A stretch of 64,000 bases of DNA from JBBQVZ01 sp963695975 (GTDB lineage: Bacteria > Actinomycetota > UBA4738 > HRBIN12): NCBI GenBank assembly GCA_963695975.1, contig CAVOIB010000002.1, forward strand, positions 186,001-250,000. The letters run 5' to 3'. The stretch's first letter is position 1, and each line of letters starts with the position of its first letter. The position numbers were made by a program, and so were the translations under genes. Below are positions 8,971 through 17,507 of the stretch, piece after piece. The notes under the pieces are model-generated. The model made no database searches. It saw only the letters and a list, made by a program, of their open reading frames with translations, and had not been told where the DNA came from.

Positions 8971-10214
8971 GCCCCGTCGACGCCTCGGTCGCTGCCTTCG
9001 CCGGTCAGCCCGAAGCGCGCGTGGATCGACCGAACGGCCCGTTCGGCGTCGGCCTTGCGGATCACGCACGAGATGCGGATCGGCGAGGTCGAGATCATCT
9101 CGATGTTGATGCCGTCGACCGCAAGCGCGTCGAATAGGTCCGCGGCCACCCCAGGGTGCGACTTCATCCCGGCGCCGACGAGCGACACCTTCGAGATGTC
9201 GGCGTCGATCGAGAACCGTGACGCGCCGATCTCCCTGACCACCGCGGCCATCACGGCCTCCAGCCGCGGGATCTGGTCAAGCGGCGCGGTGAACGAAAGG
9301 TCGGTGGCGCCTTCGTGCGACACGTTCTGGACGATCATGTCGACGTTGATACCCTCGCTCGCTACGGCCCTGAACACCATGGCCGCGACCCCCGGCTTAT
9401 CGGGGACCCGATCGATCGTGACCTTCGCCTCGTCGTCGTCGAGCGCTACGCCCGAGATCAGTACGCCCTCCATCTGCGCTTCGTCCACCTCCTGCACCCA
9501 GGTCCCCGGAACGTCCTCGAACGACGAACGTACGTGCAGACGAACGCCGTGTCGTCGAGCGTACTCCACGGACCTCGACATCAGGACCTGTGCGCCGGCC
9601 GCAGCGAGCTCGAGCATCTCCTCGTACGACACGGCTTCCAGCCGCCGCGCCTCTGGCACCACACGCGGGTCGGCCGTGTACACGCCGGCCACGTCCGTGT
9701 AGATCTCACAGACATCCGCGCCGAGCGCGGCGGCCATCGCCACCGCGGTCGTGTCGGACGCTCCACGGCCCAGCGTCGTGATCTCGTAGTCGGTGGACAG
9801 ACCCTGGAACCCGGCGAGGATTACCACGTTCCCGGCCTCGATCGACGCGAGGATCCGCTTCGGCCGGATCTCGACGATCTTCGCGTCGCCGTGCTGCGTA
9901 TCCGTGATGACGCCTGCCTGAGAACCGGTGTAGGACGTGGCCTTGCATCCCCGGGCGTTGATCGCGATCGCGAGGAGCGACATGGCGATCCGTTCGCCGG
10001 CCGTCAGCAACATGTCGAGCTCGCGCGGCTCGGGAAGCTCGGTGATCGCGCGCGCCATGGCCAAGAGCTCGTCAGTGTGCTGACCCATCGCCGAGACGAC
10101 CACCAACACGTCGAATCCGTCCTCTTTCGCACGGACGACCCGGTCGGCGACAGCCTGGATCCGATCCGTCGTGGCGACCGAGGTCCCGCCGTACTTCTGC
10201 ACGATGATGGGCAC
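8967..10214 (-). CDS. lysC: Aspartate kinase
   Basis: 415 residues from the GTG at 10214, behind a GGAAGG ribosome site. It phosphorylates aspartate with ATP, the first step to lysine, threonine and methionine. The catalytic signature KYGGTSV is at 7-13, with TAGERIAMSLL and RGASDTTAVAMA further on. The C-terminal third holds two ACT domains (one around GVAMVFRAVASEGINVDMI-like sequence, the second near VAADLFDALAVDGINIEMIS), the usual site of lysine/threonine feedback. An internal start giving a separate beta subunit is known in this family but cannot be judged here. It is coupled by overlap to the next gene and grouped with asd. Confidence 0.96.
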   Translation of the reverse strand: MPIIVQKYGGTSVATTDRIQAVADRVVRAKEDGFDVLVVVSAMGQHTDELLAMARAITELPEPRELDMLLTAGERIAMSLLAIAINARGCKATSYTGSQAGVITDTQHGDAKIVEIRPKRILASIEAGNVVILAGFQGLSTDYEITTLGRGASDTTAVAMAAALGADVCEIYTDVAGVYTADPRVVPEARRLEAVSYEEMLELAAAGAQVLMSRSVEYARRHGVRLHVRSSFEDVPGTWVQEVDEAQMEGVLISGVALDDDEAKVTIDRVPDKPGVAAMVFRAVASEGINVDMIVQNVSHEGATDLSFTAPLDQIPRLEAVMAAVVREIGASRFSIDADISKVSLVGAGMKSHPGVAADLFDALAVDGINIEMISTSPIRISCVIRKADAERAVRSIHARFGLTGEGSDRGVDGA

Positions 10215-10260
10215 GTCGACGGACCCTTCCGTTCGCGGAGGACCGAGCGTAGCAGCGACC

Positions 10261-12357
10261 TTAGGTCGGGTCTGGGATGCCGAGCGCGTCGCGGATGAAG
10301 CGGATCTGTAACAGCAGTAGGTTCTCGGCGACGTGCGGATCCATCGGCGCGTGCGTGATGCCCGAGAGCGGCAGCACCGTGTGAGGCCGCCCTGCCTCCA
10401 TCAGGCGCTTCGAGAGCTGCAGTGTGTTCGCGACGTATACGTTGTCGTCCGCGATGCCGTGGATGAGCATCAGCGGCCGCGATAGATCCGGCGCGTCATC
10501 GAGCAACCGATATCGGTCGTACGCGTGCTTCTCCTCGTCTGGCATCCCGAGGTAGCGTTCCGTATAGAAGGTGTCGTACAGGGCCCCGTCGGTCACGGGG
10601 GCGCCGGAGACGGCCGCATGGAACACGTCGGGCCTGCGCAAGACCGCCATAGCGGCCAGGAACCCACCGAACGACCATCCACGGATCGCCACCCGCTCGA
10701 GGTCGAGGAACGGGTACCGGTCGGCGGCCGCGTGCAGCCCGTCGACCTGGTCCTGCAACACGGGATCCGCCAGCTTCCGGTAGACCTCGCGATCCCAACC
10801 GGGGCCGCGTCCGGGCGTGCCGCGGCCGTCGATCACCAGCACCACGAACCCTTGGTCTGCGAACCACTGAGACTCGAGCTGCAGGATGAGGGCCTTCTGC
10901 ACCACCGCGAAGTGCGGCCCGCCGTAGGGGTCGAGGAGCACTGGGAGCTGCCCGGCGGGCTCGGCGCCACCGGGCGTGAAGAGCGCCATCCGGAGGTCGC
11001 GCTCGCCCCCGACGAAGAACGTGGGGGTCGCCATCAGGATCGGCGATTCGGTCGTTGACGCGAGCGTCGCGACGGTTTCCCCGTCGACGAGCACGCTCGT
11101 CGTCGGCAGGCCGTTCATCGTCGCAGACGCGAGTACGGTCACGTTGCCGCCGACGGCAGCGGAGTGGACCCCTGGCTCGTCCGTGAGGCGGGTCAGCGTC
11201 CCATCTGCGTCGACCCGCCAAACGTGCGTCTCGGTGGGATCTTCGTTCGCACGGAAGATCACGCCGTCGGCGACGTCGAGCACCTGGACGACCTGCAGCC
11301 CAACAGGCGTCACGAGCTCGTCGTCGAACGCGAGCCTCTTCGTGTCGTCGGCATCGACGGTGCGCACGAGCCTCCCGTCTTCGAGCCAGCCCGGGACCCC
11401 GACCGTGATGTCCAGCCAGCGCTCGTCGTGGTCTTCTCGGATGAGGTCCGTGGCTCCGGCATCGGGATCCACGCGGAGGATCCGCGTGGTCCGCTGGTCG
11501 CGCGACGCGACGAGCAGCGTGAGCGGTCCTCTCGGTCCCCATTCGACCGTGACGAGATAGGGGAAGGCGTCCCGATCCCACTCCACGTCGACCTTCCCGC
11601 CGTCCATGGTCACGACGGAAAGCGAGACGATCGCGTTGTCGGTACCTGCCCGCGGGTAGCGGACGGCTCGCGGGGCCACTTCGGGATCCACCAGCGAGGC
11701 GATGTGCCAGATCCGCACCGGACGCTCGTCGACGCGTGCCACCGCGATGCGCTCCCCGTCGGGCGACCACCAGTAGCCCCGTTGCCGCTCCATCTCCTCG
11801 GCCGCGACGAACTCCGCCAGTCCCCAATGCACGTCTGGATCGGGATCCGAGACCACCTCGCGGTCGTTCGCGCCGTCGGCGTCCACGACGCGAAGAGCAC
11901 CGTCCGCGACGTAGGCGATCCGGCGTCCCGTCGGATCCGGCCGGGGGTCGAAAGGACCGGCGACGGGAACGTCGAGAGGGCGGGCGCCTCCGTTCACGAG
12001 GTCGGCCACGAATAACTCGCCGGCCATCGCGAAAGCCGCCGTCCACAGGGAGCGATCCGAGGCGTAGTCGGTGACGCCGACGAGAGACTCCCGACGACGT
12101 TCACGCCGATCTCGCTCCTCCCACGAGAGCGGCGCATCGCCCGAGAGGGTGGGATCGACGACCAGCCGCTCGGCGCGCGCGGCGACGTCGAAGACCCACA
12201 GGCAGCCGACGGGATCGTCGCTCGCCCGAGAACGAAGGAACGCGACGCGAGAGCCGTTGTCTGCAACCGCGAACGTCCGGGGCCGCCCCAACGAGTAGCG
12301 CCGGGTGCGTGCCTGCTGGCGCGGGAAGGAATCGTCCGAGGACTTTGGGTCTGTCAT
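10261..12357 (-). CDS. S9 family prolyl oligopeptidase / dipeptidyl peptidase IV-like
   Basis: 698 residues from the ATG at 12357. The N-terminal 430 residues look like the DPP-IV beta-propeller (repeated strand motifs with WSPDGERIAV). The C-terminal alpha/beta-hydrolase has the nucleophile motif RGWSFGGF, an Asp in IADDNV and His in GITHAP. DPP-IV-type enzymes remove dipeptides after proline or alanine. No signal peptide is visible, so the enzyme is probably cytoplasmic. The gene starts 10 bases after recR and is followed by lysC after 46 bases, so it sits in the dnaX-recR-lysC run and probably shares the transcript. Confidence 0.9.
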   Translation of the reverse strand: MTDPKSSDDSFPRQQARTRRYSLGRPRTFAVADNGSRVAFLRSRASDDPVGCLWVFDVAARAERLVVDPTLSGDAPLSWEERDRRERRRESLVGVTDYASDRSLWTAAFAMAGELFVADLVNGGARPLDVPVAGPFDPRPDPTGRRIAYVADGALRVVDADGANDREVVSDPDPDVHWGLAEFVAAEEMERQRGYWWSPDGERIAVARVDERPVRIWHIASLVDPEVAPRAVRYPRAGTDNAIVSLSVVTMDGGKVDVEWDRDAFPYLVTVEWGPRGPLTLLVASRDQRTTRILRVDPDAGATDLIREDHDERWLDITVGVPGWLEDGRLVRTVDADDTKRLAFDDELVTPVGLQVVQVLDVADGVIFRANEDPTETHVWRVDADGTLTRLTDEPGVHSAAVGGNVTVLASATMNGLPTTSVLVDGETVATLASTTESPILMATPTFFVGGERDLRMALFTPGGAEPAGQLPVLLDPYGGPHFAVVQKALILQLESQWFADQGFVVLVIDGRGTPGRGPGWDREVYRKLADPVLQDQVDGLHAAADRYPFLDLERVAIRGWSFGGFLAAMAVLRRPDVFHAAVSGAPVTDGALYDTFYTERYLGMPDEEKHAYDRYRLLDDAPDLSRPLMLIHGIADDNVYVANTLQLSKRLMEAGRPHTVLPLSGITHAPMDPHVAENLLLLQIRFIRDALGIPDPT

Positions 12358-12367
12358 CGAGGGCCTG

Positions 12368-12964
12368 TCACATCTCGCGTCGGCCCTCGAGGGCCTGCGA
12401 GAGCGTGACCTCGTCCGCGTACTCCAGGTCACCTCCGACGGGCAGGCCGCTCGCCAGACGGGTGACCCGGATCCCGGACGGCTTCAGTAGCGCTGCGACG
12501 TACATCGCCGTCGCGTTCCCTTCGAGGTTCGGGTTCGTCGCGAGGATCACTTCGGTGACGTGGTCACGCTCAACGCGATCCAGGAGTTCCTGCACACGCA
12601 GGTCCTCGGGACCGATCCCATCGAGCGGGCTGATCGCGCCACCTAGGATGTGATAGCGGCCCTTGATCAGCGCGGCCTTCTCGATCGTCGCTGCATCCTT
12701 GGGCTCCTCGACAACGCAAAGCAGCGTGCGATCGCGCGACTCGTCACGGCAGACGCGACAAAGATCGCCCTCGGCGACGTTGCCGCACTCGCGGCAGAAG
12801 AAGATGCGCTCCTTCGCCTGCACGATGGCGGCCGCGAGACGGTTCGCGTCATCGGCGGGCGCCTTCACCAACCAGAACGCGAGGCGCTGCGCAGACTTGG
12901 GTCCGATCCCCGGCAGGCGCGCGAGTTGATCGATCAGCTCTTGGATCGGTCCTTCGTACGCCAC
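12368..12964 (-). CDS. recR: Recombination mediator RecR
   Basis: 198 residues, the usual length. RecR acts with RecF and RecO to load RecA on gapped DNA. Visible are the N-terminal helix-hairpin-helix (LARLPGIGPKSAQRLAFWL), a four-cysteine zinc finger (CRECGNVAEGDLCRVC) and a Toprim domain (CVVEEPKDAATIEK and GAISPLDGIGPE). The gene starts three bases after dnaX stops. In most bacteria a ybaB/EbfC gene lies between dnaX and recR; here it is absent from that place. Confidence 0.97.
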   Translation of the reverse strand: MAYEGPIQELIDQLARLPGIGPKSAQRLAFWLVKAPADDANRLAAAIVQAKERIFFCRECGNVAEGDLCRVCRDESRDRTLLCVVEEPKDAATIEKAALIKGRYHILGGAISPLDGIGPEDLRVQELLDRVERDHVTEVILATNPNLEGNATAMYVAALLKPSGIRVTRLASGLPVGGDLEYADEVTLSQALEGRREM

Positions 12965-12967
12965 GCG

Positions 12968-14740
12968 TTACTCCGCGGTGTCCGACGCGTCGGCGGCGAC
13001 CTGGGCGCCGAACATCTCTTGCACGCGGCGGAGCGCCTCCTCCTCCGATGGCGCGTCTTCGTCGTCGACGATATCGATCAGCGTGGGACCGCCCGCCGGA
13101 TCGCGCGCCTCGCGCACGACACACACGATCGCAGGCCGTATCCCGAAGAGATCGCCGAGCGCCGAGCGCAAGACGTCGGCCTTCGCCTCGACCTTCTCCA
13201 CCGTGAACCGCTTGTCCGGTGGGAACGCCAGCTCGAGACGGTCGCCGTCGAATTCGGCCACGGTGGCGCTCTCGAGCGAGGCCTTGAGGATCATCTGACG
13301 GGTGGACTGGAGGTGGTCCATGAGAGAAGGCCAGCCCCGGCGAAGCATGGCGACGTCGACGGCACTGGCATCGGCGGGATGTGGCCGTTCGGGCGGCGGG
13401 CCCTCGGCGGTCGGAGCGGCGGTCGGGGCGATCATTCCGGTGCTCGCCGCTTCGCGGCTACGCTCATCAGGGTCGCCCCTCTTCGCCACTCCTCCCTTCG
13501 GGCTGCGCTCCGGCTCGACCGGCGACGTCAGCTGCGGGGGCGGCGCTGGGGGCTGCACGGCAGGCGCCGAGGTCACTTCCACGTTCGCGAGGCGTTCCAG
13601 GCGCTCGAGTCTCGAGACGACGCCTGCCGGGTCGGGGTCGGTTTCGGGGATCGTGGCTCGCACCAGGGCTAGTTCCAGCGAGAGCCGCGGGGAGGTGGTC
13701 CAGCGCATGTCGGATTGGGCGGCGAGGAGGAGGGAGATGACACGCGCGATCTCGCCGGGGGTGAACTTCTCGGACTGGACGCGGAGGGGTTCGTACGCAT
13801 CGGCTTGGATGTCGATGAGATCGTCCTGGCCGGGCGCGGTCTTCACCAGGAGGAGGTTGCGGAAGTGCGCCAGCGCTTCGGCCGTCACGCTGCGCAGATC
13901 CTGGCCGTCTTGGACCAAACGGTTGACGATCTGGAACGTGCCTCGTGCATCACCCACCGCGACGGCGTCGGCCAATTCGTGCTGGACCTCGCCGCGCGGC
14001 GCGCCGAGGAGCGCACGCACCACGTCGTCGTCGATCGTCTCGCCACCCATCACGCTCGCCTGGTCCAACATCGACAGCGCGTCGCGCGAAGATCCCTCGG
14101 CCTGGCGCGCGATCGCGAGTGCCGCCGAGTCGGTGATCGCGGCGCCCTCCGACGCGGCGATCGTCTGCAACTGGGCGGCGAGGGTCTCCATCGTCAACCG
14201 CCGGAAATCGAACCGCTGGCACCGTCCGACGATCGTGGCGGGCATCTTGTGTGGCTCGGTCGTCGCGAGGACGAACCGCACCCCCGGTGGCGGCTCTTCG
14301 AAGACTTTCAGGAGCGCGTCGAAGGCCTCACGAGAGAGGCGCTGCGCTTCGTCGATGATGTAGACCTTCTCGCGGCCCATCGCGGGGGCCGTCGGCGCTC
14401 GTTCACGGAGCTCGCGCGCGTCCTCTACGCCGCCGTGCGACGCCGCATCGATCTCTACGACGTCTAGGTGTTGCCCCTCGCGGATCGCGACGCATTGAGA
14501 GCACACCCCACAAGGGTCGGGTGTTGGCCCGTTCTCGCAGTTGACCATCTTGGCGAGGATCCGAGCGGTGGAGGTCTTGCCCGTTCCGCGGGGTCCGCAG
14601 AACAGGAACGCGTGGTGGAGCCGTCCTTCACGGATCGCGCCCGTGAGCGCACGGATGACGTGGTCCTGACCCAGGACCTCGGACGGCGTCTGCGGCCGGT
14701 ACCGCCGGTACAGCGCCTGGTGCTGCTGCTCCTCAGCCAA
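12968..14740 (-). CDS. dnaX: DNA polymerase III subunit gamma/tau
   Basis: 590 residues. It is the clamp-loader ATPase of the replicative polymerase. Walker A GPRGTGKT is at 49-56, a four-cysteine zinc module at 68-83 (CENGPTPDPCGVCSQC), Walker B VYIIDEAQRLS and sensor LATTEP. After domain III a proline-rich linker (about 400-460) leads to a tau-type C-terminal domain. The ATG at 14740 lies 20 bases downstream of the SRP RNA 3' end, a neighbourhood known in many Gram-positive bacteria. I see no A-rich slippery site for a shortened gamma form in this GC-rich gene. recR follows after three bases. Confidence 0.97.
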   Translation of the reverse strand: MAEEQQHQALYRRYRPQTPSEVLGQDHVIRALTGAIREGRLHHAFLFCGPRGTGKTSTARILAKMVNCENGPTPDPCGVCSQCVAIREGQHLDVVEIDAASHGGVEDARELRERAPTAPAMGREKVYIIDEAQRLSREAFDALLKVFEEPPPGVRFVLATTEPHKMPATIVGRCQRFDFRRLTMETLAAQLQTIAASEGAAITDSAALAIARQAEGSSRDALSMLDQASVMGGETIDDDVVRALLGAPRGEVQHELADAVAVGDARGTFQIVNRLVQDGQDLRSVTAEALAHFRNLLLVKTAPGQDDLIDIQADAYEPLRVQSEKFTPGEIARVISLLLAAQSDMRWTTSPRLSLELALVRATIPETDPDPAGVVSRLERLERLANVEVTSAPAVQPPAPPPQLTSPVEPERSPKGGVAKRGDPDERSREAASTGMIAPTAAPTAEGPPPERPHPADASAVDVAMLRRGWPSLMDHLQSTRQMILKASLESATVAEFDGDRLELAFPPDKRFTVEKVEAKADVLRSALGDLFGIRPAIVCVVREARDPAGGPTLIDIVDDEDAPSEEEALRRVQEMFGAQVAADASDTAE

Positions 14741-14760
14741 CCCCGCTCCTCACGAAAGAG

Positions 14761-15034
14761 GTGACCGTGCACCCGCCGTCGACCACGGACGACTCGAGCG
14801 CCTCCTCAGCCGGTAGCTCCGGCCAGGCGTCCCTACGGCACCCACCAGGGCCCGCTTACGGCTGCTTCCTTCCGGACCTGACCGGGTTCGCAGGTTGGTG
14901 TCGCGTAGGACCCGACCATCAACGCTCCGTGCCGAGAGCTGCCCCGGACCATCCGGGCCTCGGGCGGGGATTCAGCCCCGCGAAAGCGGATCTCGGGTAC
15001 AGGGAACCGCTACCTCCCCGCCTAGCACGGTCAC
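14761..15034 (-). ncRNA. ffs: Signal recognition particle RNA, long bacterial type with Alu domain
   Basis: The minus strand carries the invariant S-domain core GTCAGGTCCGGAAGGAAGCA (near 14862-14882). About 110-160 bases further 5' it has the Alu-domain signature GTGCTAGGCGGGGAGGTAGC (15028-15009) with CCCTGTACCCG and the CCGCTTTCGCGG hairpin region. The ends pair perfectly: GTGACCGTGC (15034-15025) with GCACGGTCAC (14770-14761), giving a 274-nucleotide RNA. This is the Bacillus-like long form that binds Ffh and arrests elongation through its Alu domain, not the about 100-nucleotide 4.5S type. A TATACT -10 box lies 7 bases upstream of the 5' end. Confidence 0.93.
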
Positions 15035-15041
15035 GCGGGCG

Positions 15042-15047
15042 AGTATA
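15042..15047 (-). promoter_or_regulatory. -10 box TATACT of the SRP RNA
   Basis: TATACT on the minus strand ends 7 bases before the folded 5' end at 15034. A -35 hexamer is not convincing. Confidence 0.6.
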
Positions 15048-15080
15048 CGCGCACCCCCGGACAGCCATGCTGGATCGAGC

Positions 15081-15842
15081 TCACTCGGATCGAACCCAGA
15101 CCTCCCACTCGGCGACCTCGCGGAAACCGAGACGCTCGTAGACGGCTCGCGCGGCTTCGTCGCCGGCGTGGAGCCAGGCTAGGTCGGCCGGGAAGGCACG
15201 CGCGGCGGTCACGGAGAGCGCGGTTGCGATCCCCCTCCGGCGAGCACCCGGGACGACGGCGACGCCGAAGATCCCTATCGCGTCGGCGTTCAGATATCCG
15301 ACCGACATGCCGACCGGTTCGTCGCCCTCCCAGGCCACGAACGACCGTGCGCCGTCGACACCGTAGGACGCCGGGGCGTAGAAGCGCTCGGCGATCTCAG
15401 GCTCTGAACCGAACGCGGCCTGCTCCAGGAGTGCGATCGCCGCGGCGTCCCATTCATCGAGGACCGGCGCGACCCGGACGCCCTCCGGGAACGCCGCGTC
15501 GGGCAGTTCCGCGGTCGGCACCGCCATGCCCGGCCACGTGAAGAGCTGCGTGAGGCCGACCTCGCGGATGGCCCGGTCCACCGAGGGATGGCGTCCGACG
15601 GCCACGTCCAAGCCGAAGGGCCGACCACGTTCGCTGAACGCCCCCTCGGCGGCGACGAGCGCAGCGATGGGATCCGACGGCTCGGAGATCACGAGTACCG
15701 AGTTCACCGGCGGATCGGGCACGTTCGCGAACGCGAGGAGCAGCCCGTCGATCTCGAGCACTTCGGCTCCGGGGACGTTGGCCCGACGCATCCGCTCGGC
15801 CGCAGCGAACCCGAGCGCGATCCGCTCTCCCGTCTCGAGCAT
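15081..15842 (-). CDS. GNAT family N-acetyltransferase
   Basis: 253 residues from the ATG at 15842. The N-terminal half is a degenerate acetyltransferase-like domain. The C-terminal half is a canonical GNAT with GVAVVPGARRRGIATALSVTAARAF (acetyl-CoA loop ARRRGIAT) and ending AVYERLGFREVAEWEVWV. The substrate is not predictable. It is divergent from the HAD phosphatase gene at 15873, with only about 30 bases between starts. The frame stays open upstream of 15842, but that part is antisense to the HAD gene and unlikely to be translated. Confidence 0.85.
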   Translation of the reverse strand: MLETGERIALGFAAAERMRRANVPGAEVLEIDGLLLAFANVPDPPVNSVLVISEPSDPIAALVAAEGAFSERGRPFGLDVAVGRHPSVDRAIREVGLTQLFTWPGMAVPTAELPDAAFPEGVRVAPVLDEWDAAAIALLEQAAFGSEPEIAERFYAPASYGVDGARSFVAWEGDEPVGMSVGYLNADAIGIFGVAVVPGARRRGIATALSVTAARAFPADLAWLHAGDEAARAVYERLGFREVAEWEVWVRSE

Positions 15843-15860
15843 GCCGCGGAGTCTCGCATG

Positions 15861-15866
15861 TACGCT
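15861..15866 (+). promoter_or_regulatory. -10 box TACGCT before the HAD phosphatase
   Basis: A TANNNT hexamer ends 6 bases before the ATG at 15873 and helps choose that start over the ATG at 15858. Confidence 0.35.
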
Positions 15867-15872
15867 CCGGTG

Positions 15873-16589
15873 ATGCTCCCCGTCCGATCCGTGCTGGTCG
15901 ACTTCGACGGCACCGCGTCGAAGGTCGACGTCACGGAGCAGCTCTTGAGCGCGTTCGGCGACCCCTCCTGGCCGGAGTACGATCGCGCGTTCGCACAGGG
16001 CGAGATCGGGCTTCGCGAGGCTATCCAGGCACAGGACCGGATGCTCGACGCCGATCGGGACACGTTGATCGCGTTCGCGTTGGAGCATGGAACGCTTGAC
16101 CCGACGTTCGCGCCGTTCGTCGAGTGGTGCGAGACGAACCGGCTCGACGTGGCGATCGTGTCCGACGGGTTCGCCTTCTACATCGAGCCGATGTTGCGAG
16201 CAGCGGGACTCGGGCACCTCACGGTGATCACGAACGAGCAAGCGTGGCGGGACGGACGTCCCGACGGCCTGCGGTTCGTGAACGCGCACCCCGTCTGCGT
16301 CGGGTGCGGCACGTGCAAGATGCAGGCCGTCCTGCACCACCAGGAACGAGGATCGGTCGCGTTCGTGGGGGAGGGCCAGACCGACCGGTACGGTGCCCTC
16401 TACGCCGATATCACGTTCGCGAAGCTCGAGCTCGTCGACTACTGCATGGCCGACGGCGTGCCCTTCGTCCCGTGGGTTGACTTCGACGACGTGCGCCTCG
16501 CGCTGGAGACGGCGACGGATCTGCCCGGTCCGATCACGCCGGTGCCGTGTCCCGGATGGACGGTGCCGGCCGGCTCCGCCCCGAGCTGA
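15873..16589 (+). CDS. HAD-superfamily phosphatase (MtnX / phosphoserine phosphatase-like)
   Basis: 238 residues from the ATG at 15873 (a second in-frame ATG lies at 15858). Motif I is VDFDGTASKVD near the N-terminus, motif II is IVSDGFAFY, and the late motif GEGQTDRYGALYAD carries the metal aspartate. This resembles MtnX, the methionine-salvage phosphatase that acts on 2-hydroxy-3-keto-5-methylthiopentenyl phosphate, and the broader HAD-IB group. A cysteine pair in VCVGCGTCK is a feature of this branch. No other methionine-salvage gene is nearby, so the exact substrate is open. The gene ends 20 bases before a tRNA-Ser on the other strand. Confidence 0.8.
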   Translation: MLPVRSVLVDFDGTASKVDVTEQLLSAFGDPSWPEYDRAFAQGEIGLREAIQAQDRMLDADRDTLIAFALEHGTLDPTFAPFVEWCETNRLDVAIVSDGFAFYIEPMLRAAGLGHLTVITNEQAWRDGRPDGLRFVNAHPVCVGCGTCKMQAVLHHQERGSVAFVGEGQTDRYGALYADITFAKLELVDYCMADGVPFVPWVDFDDVRLALETATDLPGPITPVPCPGWTVPAGSAPS

Positions 16590-16608
16590 CCGTGCACTCC
16601 GTCGCTAG

Positions 16609-16695
16609 CGGTGGCCGCGGGATTTGAACCCGCGAGGGAGTTGCCCCCCTACACGCTTTCCAGGCGTGCCCCTTAGGCCGCTCGGGCAGGCCACC
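16609..16695 (-). tRNA. tRNA-Ser (GGA)
   Basis: A class II tRNA of 87 bases with a long variable arm. The acceptor GGTGGCC (16695-16689) pairs with GGCCACC, and the anticodon loop CTGGAAA gives GGA. The T arm has GGTTCAAATCC. CCA is not encoded. Confidence 0.96.
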
Positions 16696-16701
16696 GTGAC
16701 G

Positions 16702-16707
16702 AGTCTA
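16702..16707 (-). promoter_or_regulatory. -10 box TAGACT of tRNA-Ser(GGA)
   Basis: TAGACT on the minus strand ends 6 bases before the tRNA 5' end. The same hexamer stands before two other serine tRNAs here. Confidence 0.55.
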
Positions 16708-16725
16708 GCGTCACCGGGCGTAGCC

Positions 16726-17268
16726 TTAGGCTGCGTCGGCGCTCCGATCAAGGAACGACGCGTAGGCATGCCGGCCCACCGGCGTGAGGTGATACCCGTC
16801 GTCGTAGAACCAAGCGACGTGGAAACGGCTGAAACCGTACCAGTCGATCACCGAAGCGTTGTCATGTCGGTGCGCGCATGCGCTGAGTCGTATGTTGTTC
16901 GCGTCCCGGTATGAGCGCGGCACCTTCACCGTGACGAGGAAGACGTGCCGATCAGACCCCGCGCGCCGGACGATCTCGTCGCAATCGGCGGCGTCGAGCA
17001 AGCCGTTGGTCCCGAGCGCGACGATCAGATCGACGGGCAGATGTCCGCCGGCGACGAGTCGCCGAACGAGCTGAACCGCGTCGTGGAACCGACGGCTCTG
17101 CACCGCATCCACGCGGAACCCGTCCGATCGGAGCTCGACGCGCGCACCGAGCATCACGGAGTCGCCGATCGCGTACCGGCCGAACGGGACCTCCGCGTGC
17201 GCGGGAGCCGCGACGAGCACCAACCCGGCTGACAGGGCCAGACAGCTGGCGATCGATCGAAGGCGCAT
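16726..17268 (-). CDS. Secreted SGNH-hydrolase-like protein
   Basis: 180 residues from the ATG at 17268. It begins with a signal peptide (MRLRSIASCLALSAGLVLVA, cleavage likely after AHA at about 25). The mature part has the SGNH blocks: GDSVMLGA (block I serine), VALGTNG (block III Asn) and DGYHLTPVG (block V Asp/His). The family includes esterases and acetyl-xylan or peptidoglycan O-acetyl esterases, and this short variant resembles the C-terminal domain of acyltransferase-3 proteins. Substrate unknown. It lies between two tRNA-Ser genes on the same strand and may be transcribed by read-through past the hairpin at 17302-17323. Confidence 0.78.
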   Translation of the reverse strand: MRLRSIASCLALSAGLVLVAAPAHAEVPFGRYAIGDSVMLGARVELRSDGFRVDAVQSRRFHDAVQLVRRLVAGGHLPVDLIVALGTNGLLDAADCDEIVRRAGSDRHVFLVTVKVPRSYRDANNIRLSACAHRHDNASVIDWYGFSRFHVAWFYDDGYHLTPVGRHAYASFLDRSADAA

Positions 17269-17301
17269 CGGTATGGATGGTAGAAGGACGGAGACGAAGA
17301 C

Positions 17302-17323
17302 GGGCGGGCCCGCAGGCCCGCCC
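17302..17323 (-). terminator. GC-rich hairpin after tRNA-Ser(CGA)
   Basis: A perfect 9-base inverted repeat (GGGCGGGCC / GGCCCGCCC) has a 4-base loop 5 bases downstream of the tRNA 3' end. No T-run follows, only a pyrimidine-rich stretch, so it could be a weak terminator or processing signal. Confidence 0.5.
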
Positions 17324-17327
17324 ACAG

Positions 17328-17417
17328 CGGAGGCGGCGTGATTTGAACACGCGGAGGGCGGTTTAGACCCTCAACCGCTTTCGAGGCGGTCCCGTTCGTC
17401 CGCTCCGGCACGCCTCC
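17328..17417 (-). tRNA. tRNA-Ser (CGA)
   Basis: A class II tRNA of 90 bases. The acceptor GGAGGCG pairs with CGCCTCC. The anticodon stem ACCGC/GCGGT encloses CTCGAAA, giving anticodon CGA. It has a long variable arm and the T arm GTGTTCAAATCAC. Confidence 0.95.
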
Positions 17418-17424
17418 GTCGCCG

Positions 17425-17430
17425 AGTCTA
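17425..17430 (-). promoter_or_regulatory. -10 box TAGACT of tRNA-Ser(CGA)
   Basis: TAGACT on the minus strand ends 7 bases before the tRNA 5' end. Confidence 0.55.
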
Positions 17431-17507
17431 GCAATCGGCCCTGGGCCCCCCGGGTGGCGACCGGCGAGTCGAGGTGACAGGATGCCGTCGCACGAGAGGA
17501 GGTTTCG

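Noticed and set aside
12968..14740. Frameshift making a gamma form of DnaX
   Set aside because: No A-run slippery heptamer or following hairpin of the E. coli type was found in the GC-rich gene.
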